Shown here piece after piece: positions 62,433 through 64,000 of a stretch of DNA of 64,000 nucleotides. Every line of letters starts with the position of its first letter. Position 1 is the first letter of the stretch. The translations under genes and the position numbers were made by a program. Source of the DNA: Streptococcus pseudopneumoniae (lineage in GTDB: Bacteria; Bacillota; Bacilli; Lactobacillales; Streptococcaceae); NCBI RefSeq assembly GCF_001073085.1, contig NZ_JVFV01000012.1, forward strand, positions 47,205 through 111,204, read 5' to 3'. The notes under the pieces were generated by a model. The model did not search any database and had not been told where the DNA came from. It saw only the letters and a program-made list of their open reading frames with translations.

Positions 62433-64000
62433 AACTCTCGAGGATGGATTTCTTCGAGAGTTTTATGTTCACACTCTGAAAAGCAAGATGGGCAAGTGCT
62501 CTATACCTATGATGCGGACGGCCGTCGGGTGTCTATGAGTGATCTGACAGGAACTAGTCAGTACGCGACCAACGAAGAAGGCGAGATCACGGGCGTTCGT
62601 CAGGGAGATGGTAGCCTGATCCAGTACGAGTATGATGCTTATGGCAATATCTCGAAGATGATTTACCCAGATGGTAGCACAGTTTCTTATACTTACGATG
62701 AACTGGATCGTCTCACTTCCGTGACAGATGTCAAAGGACAAAAGACCAGCTATAGCTACAACACCGCAGGGGATCTGACGGAAGTTAATCGAGGAGATGG
62801 GACCAAGAGCTTCTTGACCTATGACAAGGCTCACCGTCTCACCGAACTCCGTCACATGGACAAGCAAGACAAGCTCATCTCCAGCTACGGCTATGAGTAT
62901 GATGATGGTGGCTATATCGCTAAGGAAACCATCAAGCAAGATGGTGAAACCCTAGTCCATACCTACACCTACGATACTTTGGGTCAAGTGGAAAACATGA
63001 TCGTATCGGATGCATCTGGTAAGGAACTTTCCAAGCTCTCCTACACCTATGACCTAGCCGGCAATAAGCTGACTAGCACCGAGACAGTTGATGGTAAGGA
63101 GAGCCAGACACGCTTTACCTATGATGACCATAACCACTTGACCAAACTAGAAGGTCCAGATGGCACCATCACCTATACCTACGACAAGAATGGCAATCGC
63201 ATCGCTTCTGAGAAGAATTCAGAGAAGCTAGACTACATCTACGACACAGAGAACCGCCTGCTTGCGATCAAGGACAAGAAGGGCCTTCTCATGGCTGCGC
63301 TTTACGATGGGGATGATAACCGTGTCTTCACTGCTAGTCGCAAGGAAGGCAAGAACACTTATCAACTCTTCCAACGCAAACCTAAGGAAGATCAATCTGG
63401 TGATCAGGTATCGCATGCAGGTAGAGGCAAGTCAGGTCGTAAGTCACCATATACAGCCCCAAGTGGGGAAGAAAACTCTCTCTTCTGGTATGGCTTTAGT
63501 CAGAATGTCCTCCAAGCCCTATCCACGCTACCGCAAACGATAGGAAGCATCTGGCATAGCATCTTTGACGATGTGTCGAGAGCCTATCACCAGAAAGTGG
63601 CTAAGGATCGAGCGACCAAGGAAGGAATCGTGGTCAACCCACCAGAACTCGGTAACTTACCGGGACAGGGAGAAGTAACCTATGCCAGTCAGGTCCAGGA
63701 TGTTCTGATCCCTTATACCACACGAGAGGATACCTACAACTACTACGAGGAACGCAACTATGTCAACGATATCAATCGTGAACATACAGAAGTCCTTGAA
63801 ACCTATGATCATGATGGCAAGGCTCGTGAGACCTATGGCTATGGTCAGGGTCGAGCTAGCTACCTCAACAACCAAACAGGTGACAGCTACAACTACTTGA
63901 CTAACCAGTCAGGCTCTGTGACAGGCTTGACCAAGGATGGACAAGCCGTCGCATCAAGCAGCTATAACCTCTATGGCGCAAGAAAGACAAGCACCGACAC
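62433..64000 (+). pseudogene. RHS/YD-repeat protein, 5'-truncated, runs off the window
   Basis: An open frame with no start codon begins after an in-frame stop at 62430 and continues past the end. It encodes YD repeats of the RHS/WapA type (YTYDELDRLTSV, YTYDLAGNKLTS, YTYDKNGNRIAS, FTYDDHNHLTKLEG). A linker with a hydrophobic LFWYGFSQNVLQAL segment follows, then more YD repeats. RHS proteins form a shell around a C-terminal toxin. The missing 5' end and the terminator directly upstream indicate a displaced core/toxin cassette that can be used only after recombination with a full gene. It is clearly GC-richer than the neighbouring sequence. Confidence 0.85.
62435..62466 (+). terminator. Terminator after the immunity gene
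   Basis: CTCTCGA pairs with TCGAGAG, followed by TTTTAT. The RHS fragment begins immediately after it. Confidence 0.75.

Noticed and set aside
63228..63875. Minus-strand frames in the RHS region (also 62469-62939)
   Set aside because: The plus-strand YD-repeat frame is open throughout and recognisable. The minus frames are its shadows.

Overview
The window looks like the chromosome of a Mitis-group Streptococcus (S. mitis / S. oralis / S. infantis type). Evidence: low-GC codon use; pneumococcal-type BOX repeats; an amiACDEF operon; a sialic-acid (nan/sat) locus ending in a divergent RpiR regulator followed by pbp2B-recR-ddl-murF, an order I recall from S. pneumoniae; and YSIRK-type signal peptides with LPXTG anchors. 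Species cannot be fixed from this window alone.

Layout. 1-6040: 3' end of amiA, then amiC-amiD-amiE-amiF (oligopeptide ABC importer). 6483-7466: CE7 acetyl esterase. 7837-15543: two tandem wall-anchored NanA-type sialidases that share promoter, leader and terminator sequences, so the locus looks like a whole-gene duplication. 15837-23484: nanE, the satABC sialic-acid ABC importer, a NanQ-like anomerase, a DUF624 membrane protein, N-acetylneuraminate lyase and a ROK kinase. Together these describe release, uptake and breakdown of host sialic acid, with cre-like CcpA sites at many promoters. 23802-30011: a 2069-residue wall-anchored protein joining a V8/trypsin-like serine protease to a GH29 alpha-fucosidase, inserted between the kinase and nanR. 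Its C-terminal repeats match those of the sialidases. 30325-31170 (minus): NanR-like RpiR regulator. 31366-38089: pbp2B (Ala at pneumococcal position 446, a penicillin-resistance-associated change), recR, ddl, murF, a NUDIX hydrolase and a YwaF-like membrane protein. 38110-39106: promoter, L13 leader, rplM, rpsI.

39059-60464: a composite element integrated at the 3' end of rpsI. Three copies of the rpsI 3' end are visible: the native gene end, an internal copy at 56566-56613 that is synonymously recoded, and a right-end copy at 60345-60464. The left element (about 17.5 kb) has a tyrosine integrase, a small HTH/excisionase, a putative rolling-circle replication protein, an XRE regulator divergent from a 1676-residue SEC10/PgrA-like LPXTG protein, a second integrase, repeats and a large inverted repeat, unknown genes, cadX-cadD and a Fic toxin-antitoxin pair. 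The right element (about 3.8 kb, no integrase) holds only another XRE regulator divergent from another SEC10/PgrA-like LPXTG protein. It resembles a cis-mobilisable element accreted next to the first.

60465-64000: a decaying polymorphic-toxin region. It has an orphan immunity-like gene, a GH-E nuclease toxin tail and a DUF2185-like immunity gene, the last two each broken by one base at a 7-base homopolymer, and then a 5'-truncated RHS/YD-repeat gene running off the window.
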